DNA from: Alphaproteobacteria bacterium
Lineage (GTDB): Bacteria; Pseudomonadota; Alphaproteobacteria; Micavibrionales; Micavibrionaceae
Length of the DNA stretch: 64,000 nt
Direction: 5' to 3'
Assembly (NCBI GenBank): GCA_020443295.1
Contig: JAGRIJ010000040.1
Location: forward strand, 1 to 64,000
Below the pieces are notes generated by a model. The model had not been told where the DNA came from. It did not search any database and was given only the letters and a program-made list of their open reading frames with translations. Made by a program: the position numbers and the translations under genes. This document shows positions 63,638 through 64,000 of this stretch, one piece after another; within the stretch, counting starts at the first letter, position 1, and every line of letters begins with the position of its first letter.

Positions 63638-64000
63638 TTAAGCCTGTTCTGCCCGAAGGGAACCCCCGGAAAGATGCTGTTCAATACAGGAATAATAGTC
63701 CAGATAGGCCTGAACGGTCTTTTCCCGCGAAAACTCTTCCTTGAACCGCTGATAACCGCGCGCCGCCAGGGCTTGGGCGAATTCGCGGTCATCGATAAAC
63801 CGTCTGATGCAGGCCGCCATGGCCCCTACATCGTCGATCGGGGTCAAAAGCGCGTCCTCCCGGTCCCTGACGAATTGCTTCGGCCCGGTTGAATCGGTCG
63901 TAATCAGGGGTATTTTCTGGGCCCAGGCTTGCGCGAACACATTCCCGAAAGCCTCAAAACGGGACGGAAAAACGCAGATATCCGCGGTCCGGAACAAAGG
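63638..64000 (-). CDS. Group 1 (GT4) glycosyltransferase, C-terminal part
   Basis: Cut by the window edge; about 120 residues of the C-terminal domain are seen. ADICVFPSRFEAFGNVFAQAWAQKIPLITTDSTGPKQFV with the Glu of the E-x7-E nucleotide-sugar motif, then LLTPIDDVGAMAACIRRFIDD, is standard for GT-B family 4. The substrate cannot be read. It ends 23 bases before the small A-domain gene's end region, on the same strand as the giant gene. Confidence 0.9.
   Translation of the reverse strand, partial: PLFRTADICVFPSRFEAFGNVFAQAWAQKIPLITTDSTGPKQFVRDREDALLTPIDDVGAMAACIRRFIDDREFAQALAARGYQRFKEEFSREKTVQAYLDYYSCIEQHLSGGSLRAEQA

Overview
The window looks like chromosomal DNA of a free-living Gram-negative alphaproteobacterium. 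Three things point to this: the cmk-rpsA-ihfB-lapA-pyrF-trpF-trpB-trpA order, the Hsp20-DUF1150 pair with an NDUFS6-like zinc-finger gene, and a complete core of LPS-transport and Mla genes. TTAA-N7-TTAA repeats between ftsK and its divergent neighbour would fit CtrA control. The lineage may be close to Micavibrionales/Rhodospirillales; that placement is inference only. Nearly all of the sequence is coding. No gene-free stretch exceeds 300 bases, and I saw no insertion sequence, integrase or CRISPR array.

Layout. 1-9.4 kb: a minus-strand translation and biosynthesis block (aroA, cmk, rpsA, ihfB, lapA, pyrF, trpF, trpB, a GyrI-like gene, trpA running off the left edge), broken by one opposite-strand lipoprotein gene. 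9.4-15 kb: an EAL/degenerate-GGDEF protein, a THUMP-like methyltransferase, dihydroorotase and folE. 15-17.6 kb (plus): cysS, a zinc-finger protein, and hsp20-DUF1150 behind a probable ROSE-type RNA thermometer. 17.6-26.7 kb (minus): kdsD, lptC, lptA, a LysE exporter, lptB, two paralogous unknowns, rpoN, hpf and a ptsN-like gene that lacks its active-site histidine; rnd and tRNA-Leu lie upstream. 26.9-29.7 kb (plus): a two-domain response regulator and small unknowns. 29.8-40.5 kb: recR, lolA, ftsK, a CtrA-like site array, pheA, a membrane cytochrome c, holC, an EpmB-like aminomutase and pepA. 40.6-44.7 kb (plus): lptF-lptG, mlaA and mlaC.

44.8-54 kb is the most unusual part: three consecutive minus-strand genes of 992, 943 and 1081 codons, 40-41 bases apart, encoding divergent paralogs of the DotA/TraY membrane protein of type IVB secretion systems. 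No other Dot/Icm or Tra gene is in view. After ettA, a DUF3137 protein and tag comes a 1759-residue soluble modular protein. It has repeated helical modules joined by His/Asp-rich linkers, and a small upstream gene that matches its N-terminal domain. The window ends inside a glycosyltransferase gene.

How the genes work together: the lpt genes build the LPS bridge (lptB2FG-C-A) but sit at two loci; mlaA/mlaC handle outer-membrane lipid asymmetry; lolA serves lipoproteins; kdsD feeds KDO synthesis. The envelope theme continues in the DotA/TraY operon, a candidate dedicated export apparatus. The giant protein is a candidate secreted or structural partner, but only proximity supports that link.
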